Source: Flavobacterium sharifuzzamanii (lineage in GTDB: Bacteria; Bacteroidota; Bacteroidia; Flavobacteriales; Flavobacteriaceae). Taken from it: a stretch of 64,000 bases of DNA. Where the stretch lies: positions 1 to 64,000 of the forward strand of contig NZ_QJGZ01000037.1 of the NCBI RefSeq assembly GCF_003254585.1. The letters run 5' to 3'. The translations under genes and the position numbers were made by a program. Under the pieces are notes generated by a model. That model saw only the letters and a program-made list of their open reading frames with translations, was not told the origin of the DNA and did no database searches. Shown one piece after another: positions 33,073 to 39,507 of this stretch. Position 1 is the stretch's first letter. Each line of letters starts with the position of its first letter.

Positions 33073-33885
33073 ATGATAGTATCAAAACGCATCTTAGATT
33101 TTTATCTAAATAGCAGTATTCATGTGGCTTTATCGTGTTACGCTCTTGTGCGAATCACGTTTCATGTATTTCATATTCAGTATGATGAGCCAATGGCGCT
33201 TTTTGTTTTTTTTGGCACAATTGTAGGATATAATTTTGTAAAATATGATGCTTTAGTTCGTGTTAAGAAAAATCCAATTGGAATTCAGCTAAAAATTATC
33301 GCTGTTTTGAGTTTTATTTCGCTGATTTTGGTTGGGTATTATTTTTTCCATTTAAAGCGAGTCACCCAAATTGTTTCGGTAGTAATTTTTCTGATAACGG
33401 CACTTTACACGCTTCCATTTTTCCCAAACCGAAGAAATGCCAGAAACTGGGCAGGCGTAAAAATTTATATTGTTGCACTTTGCTGGGTTGGTGCCACTTT
33501 GGTATTGCCTTTAATAAATGCCGAAATTCCGTTTACAACAGATTTCTTTATCAAATGCATTCAGCGATTTATATTGGTTTTCGTATTGATTTTGGTTTTC
33601 GAAATTTTAGATTTAGCCAACGACGATCCACATTTACAAACCGTTCCGCAGACAATAGGAGTAAAGAAGACCAAACTTTTGGGGTTTCTATTATTGATTC
33701 CGTTTTGGTTTTTAGAAGTTTTTATCACAACTTTCAATTATCATGATGCCATAATAAATTTGATTATGGTTGTCATGCTGATGCTGTTTATCGCTTTTGC
33801 GAATCCAAATCGTTCCAAATATTATACTTCGTTTTGGGTAGAAAGTGTTCCGATTTTTTGGTGGCTAATGGTGGTTTTTCTTTAG
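33073..33885 (+). CDS. UbiA-superfamily-like membrane protein
   Basis: A 270-residue protein with about eight hydrophobic helices. It lacks a textbook UbiA motif, but two spaced acidic sites suggest a distant relationship: GYNFVKYDALVR (about 51-62) in the place of the first Asp-rich motif, and FEILDLANDDPHLQTVPQTIGVKKT (about 176-200) resembling the second motif region of prenyltransferases (DxxD followed by TxPxxxG). A prenyl or polyprenyl substrate is possible but unproven. The gene is divergent from gcvP and is followed by a degenerate copy of the composite intergenic repeat. Confidence 0.55.
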   Translation: MIVSKRILDFYLNSSIHVALSCYALVRITFHVFHIQYDEPMALFVFFGTIVGYNFVKYDALVRVKKNPIGIQLKIIAVLSFISLILVGYYFFHLKRVTQIVSVVIFLITALYTLPFFPNRRNARNWAGVKIYIVALCWVGATLVLPLINAEIPFTTDFFIKCIQRFILVFVLILVFEILDLANDDPHLQTVPQTIGVKKTKLLGFLLLIPFWFLEVFITTFNYHDAIINLIMVVMLMLFIAFANPNRSKYYTSFWVESVPIFWWLMVVFL

Positions 33886-33916
33886 GGTAAATTATGTCCA
33901 AGTATGTAAATGATTT

Positions 33917-34014
33917 GGGCGTGCCCCTCCGGGTCGGGCTATCCGTTACAAGTCCTCGCTCTTCCTTCGTCAGGCTGTGGGCTTTCCACTTCTATCCCTC
34001 ACGCAAAACGTAAA
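33917..34014. repeat. Degenerate composite intergenic repeat
   Basis: It begins GGGCGTGCCCCTCCGGG and ends CTATCCCTCACGC, with GTTACAAGTCCTCGCTC and CCTTCG words between. It is much more GC-rich than its surroundings. Related ends occur at 16903-17035 and 49169-49260. Confidence 0.65.
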
Positions 34015-34045
34015 AGAGGAAAATTTATTTTTAAAAGAGATCTTA

Positions 34046-34501
34046 TTAATTATAACTTTCAGATACTTCTTTCAAAACTTTATTTCTTTCCAAAAGGAAA
34101 TTAGTAAGATGCTTTTCCAAAAACAAAATATCAAGAAGTTCTCCTAAAATCCCAAACGGAGTTTCATATTGCAATTTGTCTTTCATGATAGTTACTCTAT
34201 TTTCTTCCTCAAAAAAATGTTCATGTTTAAACGATTTGAATTTGCCATTTTCCATTTCATCTACAAAGTAATCATAGAAATTCATTGCAGTAATTCGGCT
34301 TTTGTGAGTGAGATAAAATCCAAAATGCTTTCCTCGCCAGGTTACCGTTTCGTCTAAATTAATTAAACCAGAAGTTACGCCAGCAATTGCTTTTTCTTTT
34401 GAAGGACTTGCAGATTTTTGATGAATGTCAATGTTTCTTGAGGCATCGAAAACGATTTGTTTTGGTGCTTTTATTTTGGTTGTGAGGTTTATTGTTGTCA
34501 T
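34046..34501 (-). CDS. SRPBCC-family protein
   Basis: A 151-residue protein from ATG at 34501 (MTTINLTTKIKAPKQIVFDA). The in-frame extension to 34630 encodes repeat sequence and was rejected. The START/polyketide-cyclase-like fold is suggested by TKIKAPKQIVFDASRNID, TWRGKHFGFYLTHKSRIT and FKSFKHEHFFEEENRVTIMKDKLQYETP. Members next to a TIGR01777 oxidoreductase are frequent in bacteria; the fold binds hydrophobic ligands. The upstream gene (34644-35552) is on the same strand, with a repeat element inserted between. Confidence 0.8.
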   Translation of the reverse strand: MTTINLTTKIKAPKQIVFDASRNIDIHQKSASPSKEKAIAGVTSGLINLDETVTWRGKHFGFYLTHKSRITAMNFYDYFVDEMENGKFKSFKHEHFFEEENRVTIMKDKLQYETPFGILGELLDILFLEKHLTNFLLERNKVLKEVSESYN

Positions 34502-34529
34502 TGGTTTAAATTTTTCTTTACGTAATCTT

Positions 34530-34628
34530 GTCATTTCGACGAAGGAGAAATCTCCACAAGCAGCTCCGCAATCAAAATCGTCAATCTTTGTCAATTCTCT
34601 AGTGTGATCCCTCGTTCCTCGGGATGAC
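34530..34628. repeat. Diverged REP-like element (copy C) at a gene start
   Basis: It is related to copies A and B: the right part reads TAGTGTGATCCCTCGTTCCTCGGGATGAC, here split as TAGTGTGATCCC and TCGTTCCTCGGGATGAC. The left arm has become TCATTTCGACGAAGGAGAAA, so the arms no longer pair fully. It separates the SDR and SRPBCC genes of one operon. Confidence 0.75.
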
Positions 34629-34643
34629 AAAAATGACGTAATA

Positions 34644-35552
34644 TTATTTTAATAAATCTTCAAAAGCATCATCAATCTCCTCAAACTTAAATTGAAACCC
34701 ATTTTCCAAAAGTCGTTTTGGAACTACATTCCTGCTTTTTAAAACCAATTCTGTTTCTGTGCGAATAACAAAAGAACCAATTTCAAGGAAGAATTTATTT
34801 AATGGAATCCCAAAAGGAAAACCAATAGATTTTCTCAGTCCTTGCATAAAATCACTATTTCGGATTGGCGTTGGAGAAACAATATTGATAACGCCTGTAA
34901 TTTCTTTTTCAATAATAAAATCAACTGCACTTGCAAAATCCTCTTCATGGATCCAACTTACAAACTGATTGCCACTTCCTTGTTTTCCTCCAAAACCCAT
35001 TTTTGCCAAAGTTTTTAAGGGAACAAATGCACCGCCATTTTTTCCAAAAACGATAGAAGTTCGCAAAGCAGTTTTTAAAGTTTTAGGAGTTTCGGTTTTA
35101 AAAAATGCTTTTTCCCAAGAAAGCGCCACATTTATAGAGAAATCATTCCCGATTTCGCCATCAACTTCATCCATTTGCTTGTCTAAAGAAAACCGATAGA
35201 TAGTTGCTGTTGATGAATTCAACCAATGTTTCGGCGGATTTTTGCAACTCAAAACTGCTTTATTTAAGATTTTTGTGCTTTCAATTCTAGACCAAAGAAT
35301 TTCTTTTTTATTAGCTTTCGTATATCGGCAATCAACAGATTTTCCTGCAAGATTTATTAGAATAGAAGCATTTTCTAATTCTTTTTCCCAGCCTGTAAAA
35401 GTTCGGGCATTCCAGTTTACATATTTAATTCCGTCAATTGTTTGAGATTTTCCACGAGTCAGAATTACAATTTCTTCAAATTTATTTTTGAAATGATTCA
35501 CTAAAACTTGTCCAAGAAAACCTGTTCCGGCTGCGATTATAAGTTTTTTCAT
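34644..35552 (-). CDS. TIGR01777-family NAD(P)-binding oxidoreductase
   Basis: A 302-residue atypical SDR/epimerase-like protein. It begins MKKLIIAAGTGFLGQVLVNHF with the GxxGxxG dinucleotide site, then LINLAGKSVDCRYTKANKKEI and IESTKILNKA, both diagnostic for the YfcH/TIGR01777 family, and ends LENGFQFKFEEIDDAFEDLLK. The biochemical role is unknown. The gene pairs with the SRPBCC gene behind it. Separately, the operon upstream (35612-37201) is divided from it by a terminator. Confidence 0.9.
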   Translation of the reverse strand: MKKLIIAAGTGFLGQVLVNHFKNKFEEIVILTRGKSQTIDGIKYVNWNARTFTGWEKELENASILINLAGKSVDCRYTKANKKEILWSRIESTKILNKAVLSCKNPPKHWLNSSTATIYRFSLDKQMDEVDGEIGNDFSINVALSWEKAFFKTETPKTLKTALRTSIVFGKNGGAFVPLKTLAKMGFGGKQGSGNQFVSWIHEEDFASAVDFIIEKEITGVINIVSPTPIRNSDFMQGLRKSIGFPFGIPLNKFFLEIGSFVIRTETELVLKSRNVVPKRLLENGFQFKFEEIDDAFEDLLK

Positions 35553-35567
35553 TTGTTTTCAAGTATT

Positions 35568-35600
35568 AAACCCTACAGGTTTTTAAAACCTGTAGGGTTT
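35568..35600 (-). terminator. Terminator of the small-membrane-protein operon
   Basis: AAACCCTACAGGTTTT and AAAACCTGTAGGGTTT form a perfect long stem with almost no loop, 12 bp downstream of the last gene's stop. Confidence 0.85.
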
Positions 35601-35611
35601 CGTTAGGTTGA

Positions 35612-35998
35612 TTAAGCTTTAAAAACTAATCTCTCTTCTCGCTGAGCTTCTTTAGCTTTTCTTTTTCCTCTAAAAAAGAAATATAAATTGAAGAATAGCA
35701 TTATACCAAGATAAATAGAAAATCCGCCAATTTTATAACTTAGTCTTTCAATTAATTCCTGATAGCTGTCATTGCTTAATTGCAGTTCCAAAATCATTAA
35801 TGCAAAACCAATATTTAAAAGATAAAATCCGGTTTCAAAAAGTTTGTTGGTTGCTTCAGCTATTTCTTCGCGTCCTTTAAAAATGTCAAGCATAAATATT
35901 TTTCCATTTTTGAAAAGCGTTTTAGAAACATAGTAAGTTAGAAATAAAGCAACTGGTAAATAAATTCCATAACCGATTAAGATTTTTGTAGTTTCCAT
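35612..35998 (-). CDS. Small integral membrane protein A (paralogue of the next gene)
   Basis: A 128-residue protein with about four membrane segments and a basic C-terminus (FFRGKRKAKEAQREE). It is clearly related to the product of 36011-36364: both have an NGxIFxL motif (31-37 here, NGKIFMLDIF) and a YLLNIGxxxM motif (about 58-67). I do not recognise a named family. It is the last gene of the regulator-led operon and starts 12 bp after the preceding stop. Confidence 0.8.
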   Translation of the reverse strand: METTKILIGYGIYLPVALFLTYYVSKTLFKNGKIFMLDIFKGREEIAEATNKLFETGFYLLNIGFALMILELQLSNDSYQELIERLSYKIGGFSIYLGIMLFFNLYFFFRGKRKAKEAQREERLVFKA

Positions 35999-36010
35999 GA
36001 TATTTGAATT

Positions 36011-36364
36011 TTAGTTGTTGTGAATTAATTTTTGAACGTATTTGGTTATAATTAAAATGTTGAGGTAATGCAGAATTGAAATAATAAAAACGATGACAGC
36101 TGTTTTTACACAAATTGTTTCGATCAATTGAGTTGATGAAACGATTTTTTGCCAGGAGATTAAAGTCATCGCACAATAGCCAATGTTTAAAAGATAATAG
36201 GCCAAAAGCAAAACCTGATTAATTTTCTGGCAGAGATCGGTGTGGTTTGGAATTAATTCTAAAACAAAAATGTTTCCGTTTCTGTAGCAGATTTTGCCAA
36301 CTTTTAGGATAATGAAAGTTGTAATGCCGAGATACATTAAATATCCAATAATGTTGAGGTTCAT
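36011..36364 (-). CDS. Small integral membrane protein B (paralogue of protein A)
   Basis: A 117-residue protein with about four membrane segments. It aligns with protein A through NGNIFVLEL (29-37) and YYLLNIGYCAM (57-67), so the pair arose by duplication. Its ATG overlaps the stop of the upstream gene (ATGA, 36361-36364), showing translational coupling. Function unknown; membrane sensing or channel roles are only guesses. Confidence 0.8.
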   Translation of the reverse strand: MNLNIIGYLMYLGITTFIILKVGKICYRNGNIFVLELIPNHTDLCQKINQVLLLAYYLLNIGYCAMTLISWQKIVSSTQLIETICVKTAVIVFIISILHYLNILIITKYVQKLIHNN

Positions 36365-36642
36365 AATTTCTTTTTTTGATTATAGATAATAAACGTTAGA
36401 AAGAATATTAAGGAAATTGGTAATAAGAAAAGCCAAGTAAATTCTCCGTCCCAGATCAAAAAGAAAAAAATTACCAATGAGAAATAAATGTATATGAATT
36501 TGTTTTTCGGAAATAAAACAAGAAATAGAAATGCAGCTAAAACCTGCAATGCTCCTGTAATTGCTATTCCGTAAGCCCCTGCCAGTAAAAACGTTAATGC
36601 ACAAATATTGATGATTTCCAGTATTTTAAAAGTTGTTTTCAT
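36361..36642 (-). CDS. Small four-helix membrane protein
   Basis: A 93-residue very hydrophobic protein with probably three or four membrane segments and a short Lys-rich C-terminus (YNQKKKL). The N-terminal helices hold Ala/Gly-rich AGAYGIAITGALQVLAAFLF, and the segment after residue 60 has WDGEF-type polar residues between helices. No family recognised. It starts 55 bp after the regulator stop, and this gap contains the perfect palindromic operator at 36659-36684. Confidence 0.78.
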   Translation of the reverse strand: MKTTFKILEIINICALTFLLAGAYGIAITGALQVLAAFLFLVLFPKNKFIYIYFSLVIFFFLIWDGEFTWLFLLPISLIFFLTFIIYNQKKKL

Positions 36643-36658
36643 AATTACTGTTATTTTT

Positions 36659-36684
36659 AAACTTTCAGAAAAAAATGAAAGTTT
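36659..36684 (-). promoter_or_regulatory. Palindromic operator in front of the membrane-protein genes
   Basis: AAACTTTCA-N8-TGAAAGTTT, a perfect 9-bp inverted repeat around an 8-nt A-rich spacer, 16 bp upstream of the first small gene. A matching half-site set with the same spacing lies in front of the regulator gene. Confidence 0.6.
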
Positions 36685-36697
36685 TGATTAAATTTTT

Positions 36698-37201
36698 TTA
36701 TTTCATCATTTTGATAACCAATTTTCCTAGCCAGTTTTCGTTGAATTCAGTCATTTTGTCCAACATATTGTCAGCTTTTAAAACGAAATCATACAATTTA
36801 GTTGTTTGATCTACAAAATGTTTTTCTTCTGCAGAATCTTTAGCTTCGATTGTCGAAACTTCTTTTAAGATTTTAAGAGCTGGTTTTATTTCTCTTTTGC
36901 TTCTTTCTCTGGAGATTTTTGCAGCCAATTCGTCTAAATCTTTTTCAGCTGTGAAAAATTCTTTTCTTTCTCCAGCTTTAAATTCTTTATAAACAATTCC
37001 CCAATCCATTAATGCACGTAGGTTCATGCTGGCGTTTCCGCGAGAAATTTGCAATTCTTCCATAATGTCTTCCATAGAAACAGCCTCGTTTGAGACCATT
37101 AATAAAGCGTGGATCTGTGCCATCGTTTTATTAATTCCCCACTGAGAACCTAATGCTCCCCAGGTTTGTACAAACTTATTTTTTGCTTCTTTGAATTCCA
37201 T
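36698..37201 (-). CDS. GbsR/MarR-family transcriptional regulator
   Basis: A 167-residue protein of the GbsR branch of MarR-type regulators. The N-terminal signature is WGALGSQWGINKTMAQIHALLMVSNEAVSMEDIMEELQISRGNASMNLRALMDWGIVYKE (about 14-73), a winged helix-turn-helix. A C-terminal helical part (about 90-167) would mediate dimerisation and ligand binding. It heads an operon with three small membrane proteins. Its promoter TTG-N20-TACATTTG ends 4 nt before ATG and overlaps one copy of the AAACTTTCA operator, the expected picture of autorepression. Confidence 0.9.
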   Translation of the reverse strand: MEFKEAKNKFVQTWGALGSQWGINKTMAQIHALLMVSNEAVSMEDIMEELQISRGNASMNLRALMDWGIVYKEFKAGERKEFFTAEKDLDELAAKISRERSKREIKPALKILKEVSTIEAKDSAEEKHFVDQTTKLYDFVLKADNMLDKMTEFNENWLGKLVIKMMK

Positions 37202-37205
37202 GGAT

Positions 37206-37252
37206 CAAATGTAAGTAAAAGTTTTTAAACTTTCAAAAATAATTGAAACATA
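37206..37252 (-). promoter_or_regulatory. Regulator promoter overlapped by operator copy
   Basis: Minus strand: TTG (37234-37236), 20 nt, TACATTTG (37206-37213), 4 nt, ATG. AAACTTTCA (37227-37235), N8 and TGAAAC (37244-37249) repeat the operator at 36659-36684 with the same spacer, covering the -33 element. The second half-site matches at 5 of 9 bases. Confidence 0.55.
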
Positions 37253-37295
37253 TTTAGCAAATTATAAAGTTGTGTTAATTCGACCCTTGAAATTT

Positions 37296-37324
37296 TTGAT
37301 TAAATAATGATGCAGCTATTTTTG
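37296..37324 (+). promoter_or_regulatory. Promoter of the cation/proton antiporter gene
   Basis: TTG (37296-37298), 18 nt, TATTTTTG (37317-37324), full consensus; ATG 15 nt later. Confidence 0.65.
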
Positions 37325-37339
37325 TAAAAATCACATTTT

Positions 37340-38602
37340 ATGGAATTATACTACACATTTTCGGTGCTAATTGTATTGGCATCATTCTTCGCCTATTTGA
37401 ATTTAAGATTTTTAAAACTTCCTGGAACCATCGGAATCATGATCATTGCAATGTTGGTTTCAGTAGGAATTCGTCTTTTGGGAGATTCTTATTTTCCTGC
37501 AACGACAAAACACTTTTTTGACCTGATAAAAGAATTTGATTTCAACGAAATCCTAATGGGAGCGATGCTAAATTTCCTTTTATTCGCGGGAGCTTTACAC
37601 GTAAACATGTTTGACCTAAAGGAGCAAAAGGTTCCAATTATGATTTATTCGACAGTGAGTGTCGTTTTATCAGCCTTAATTATTTCTGTTCTACTTTATT
37701 ATATCGCGCCGCTTCTCGGAATTACTATTCCTTATATATTTTGCTTGGTTTTCGGAACCTTAATTTCTCCGACCGATCCAATTGTGGTTTTGGGAGTTTT
37801 AAAAGAAGCTAAAGTTCCTAAAAGAATCGAAACAAAAATTGTTGGTGAATCCTTGTTTAATGATGGAGTTGCGGTTGTAATGTTTGCGGTTGTCCTAAAA
37901 ATGGCAACAGACCCAACATTTGATGCTACTTTTAGTTCAATTAGCTGGTTATTTATCAAAGAAGGAATTGGTGGACTTTTATTAGGAGCTGTTTTCGGAT
38001 TTACAGCATCTAAGGTGATGAAGAAAATAGACGATTATAAAGTTTCTGTTCTTATAACACTTTCTATAGTTATGGGAGGATTTTTGATTGCTCAAAGCCT
38101 GCACGTTTCTAGTCCGTTGGCAATGGTAGTAGCTGGATTGATTATTGGTAATTATGGTAAAAAAGTCGCAATGAGTGAAGTAACCAAAGATTATCTAGGA
38201 AAGTTTTGGGAACTTATCGATGAGATCTTAAATGCTATTCTGTTCTTATTTATTGGTTTCGAATTATTATTACTGCCAGATTTGAACAAACAATTGCTTA
38301 CAGGTTTTGTAGCTATTTTTATTGTACTTTTTTCAAGACTAACCTCGATCGTTTTACCATGGAAATTCTTCGATATATTTAAGTTCTTCGGAATCAAATC
38401 AGCTTACAACAAAGGTTCTCTGATGGTTTTAGTTTGGGGCGGAATTCGTGGTGGAGTTTCTATTGCCTTGGTGCTTTCTATGCCTGAAGGAGAATATAAA
38501 AACCTGCTTTTGGAAGTAACTTATATTGTAGTTTTATTTTCTATTGTGGTTCAAGGATTGACAGTTGGGAAATTAGCGAATAGAGTTTTGGAGAAAGAGT
38601 AA
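37340..38602 (+). CDS. NhaP-type Na+(K+)/H+ antiporter
   Basis: A 420-residue CPA1-family membrane protein with about 12 transmembrane segments. Key motifs are GTLISPTDPIVVLG (about 140-153) and VGESLFNDGVAVVMFAV (about 167-183), the ND site that binds the cation and protons, then GIRGGVSIALVLSMP near the C-terminus. There is no C-terminal TrkA/RCK domain. It exchanges Na+ or K+ for protons across the inner membrane. The gene is divergent from the GbsR-type regulator, sharing a 138-bp promoter region, so joint control by that regulator is possible. Confidence 0.92.
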   Translation: MELYYTFSVLIVLASFFAYLNLRFLKLPGTIGIMIIAMLVSVGIRLLGDSYFPATTKHFFDLIKEFDFNEILMGAMLNFLLFAGALHVNMFDLKEQKVPIMIYSTVSVVLSALIISVLLYYIAPLLGITIPYIFCLVFGTLISPTDPIVVLGVLKEAKVPKRIETKIVGESLFNDGVAVVMFAVVLKMATDPTFDATFSSISWLFIKEGIGGLLLGAVFGFTASKVMKKIDDYKVSVLITLSIVMGGFLIAQSLHVSSPLAMVVAGLIIGNYGKKVAMSEVTKDYLGKFWELIDEILNAILFLFIGFELLLLPDLNKQLLTGFVAIFIVLFSRLTSIVLPWKFFDIFKFFGIKSAYNKGSLMVLVWGGIRGGVSIALVLSMPEGEYKNLLLEVTYIVVLFSIVVQGLTVGKLANRVLEKE

Positions 38603-38669
38603 AGATTTAGAAATAGATACAAGAGCAAAGAAACAAGACTTATGTTCTTTGTCATTAAATTTTTAATTA

Positions 38670-38702
38670 AAAACCCTGCAAGTTCTTTGCAGGGTTTTGT
38701 TT
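38670..38702. terminator. Bidirectional terminator
   Basis: AAAACCCTGCAA and TTGCAGGGTTTT pair around GTTCT, between the convergent antiporter and SanA-like genes. Confidence 0.85.
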
Positions 38703-38703
38703 T

Positions 38704-39363
38704 TTATCGTTTATCCTCTTTAGAATAATTAGATTCTCCATTAATATTAATTTCTCCACCTAAAAAGCGAGGTTCTCGATTTCTTAAAACATCGAAAAAA
38801 GATTTAAAAATCGAACCATATTCTCTAAAGCGAACATAATTATATCCAAGATATTCTCCTTTATTGGCAGAATATCCAGAAGATTTAATGCCAAGTTTTT
38901 GTCCAATATAAATCGCTCGATTTAAATGATATTCTTGCGAAATTAAAGTTGCTTTTTTAATCTTAAAAATATGTTTTGCACGATACATGGTTGAGTAAGT
39001 GTCGAAACCGGCATAATCAATGAAGATTTTTGTGGTGTCAACACCATGATTATAACAGTAGTTTTTCATTACCGTTAATTCGTCATATTCATCGCGACCA
39101 TTATCACCCGAAAGTAAAATTTTATTAATTCGTTTTGCTTTCCAAAGCATAATTCCTGCATCTAGACGATCCTTTAAATATTTGCTTGGCTGATTTCCAT
39201 TAATGCCTGCACCAAAAATAATTCCGACATCATTTTTAGGAAACTTCTTTATTGAATAATAAATATACTTTTTGGTCGAAGATTTGACGTAATAATTTAC
39301 AGAAACAACAGAAATCAATCCGATGATTGCAAGATAAAGCGCTATTTTAAAATATTTTTTCAC
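38704..39363 (-). CDS. SanA/YdcF-family (DUF218) membrane-anchored protein
   Basis: A 219-residue protein with one N-terminal anchor (about 5-24) and a DUF218 domain. Family blocks visible are VGIIFGAGINGNQPSKYLKDRLDAG, KILLSGDNGRDEYDE and FIDYAGFDTYSTMYRA, then ATLISQEYHLNRAIYIGQKLG. SanA-like proteins affect envelope permeability and vancomycin sensitivity in enterobacteria; the chemistry is unknown. The start is GTG at 39363, directly followed by AAAAAA, giving MKKYFKIALYLAI. Confidence 0.88.
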   Translation of the reverse strand: MKKYFKIALYLAIIGLISVVSVNYYVKSSTKKYIYYSIKKFPKNDVGIIFGAGINGNQPSKYLKDRLDAGIMLWKAKRINKILLSGDNGRDEYDELTVMKNYCYNHGVDTTKIFIDYAGFDTYSTMYRAKHIFKIKKATLISQEYHLNRAIYIGQKLGIKSSGYSANKGEYLGYNYVRFREYGSIFKSFFDVLRNREPRFLGGEININGESNYSKEDKR

Positions 39364-39424
39364 GGCTTGTATTTGTAAGATTAAGATTTAATATCGCTAA
39401 GATAGCTAAAGTAGAATCAAATAA

Positions 39425-39507
39425 AAAACCGAAGCATCTCTACTTCGGTTTTAAAATTTAATTCTCTAAGAAGCTTAGCAACTTAGAACCTTAGTATCTT
39501 AGAATCT
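39425..39507. repeat. Terminator hairpin plus 8-nt CTTAGNAN array
   Basis: AAAACCGAAG (39425-39434) and CTTCGGTTTT (39443-39452) form a terminator for the minus-strand peptidase gene. Between it and the stop codon, 39466-39507 repeats 8-nt words (CTTAGCAA, CTTAGAAC, CTTAGTAT, CTTAGAAT). Confidence 0.7.

Noticed and set aside
34502..34630. N-terminal extension of the SRPBCC protein
   Set aside because: It is encoded by REP-like sequence and does not resemble the family; ATG at 34501 gives the normal start.
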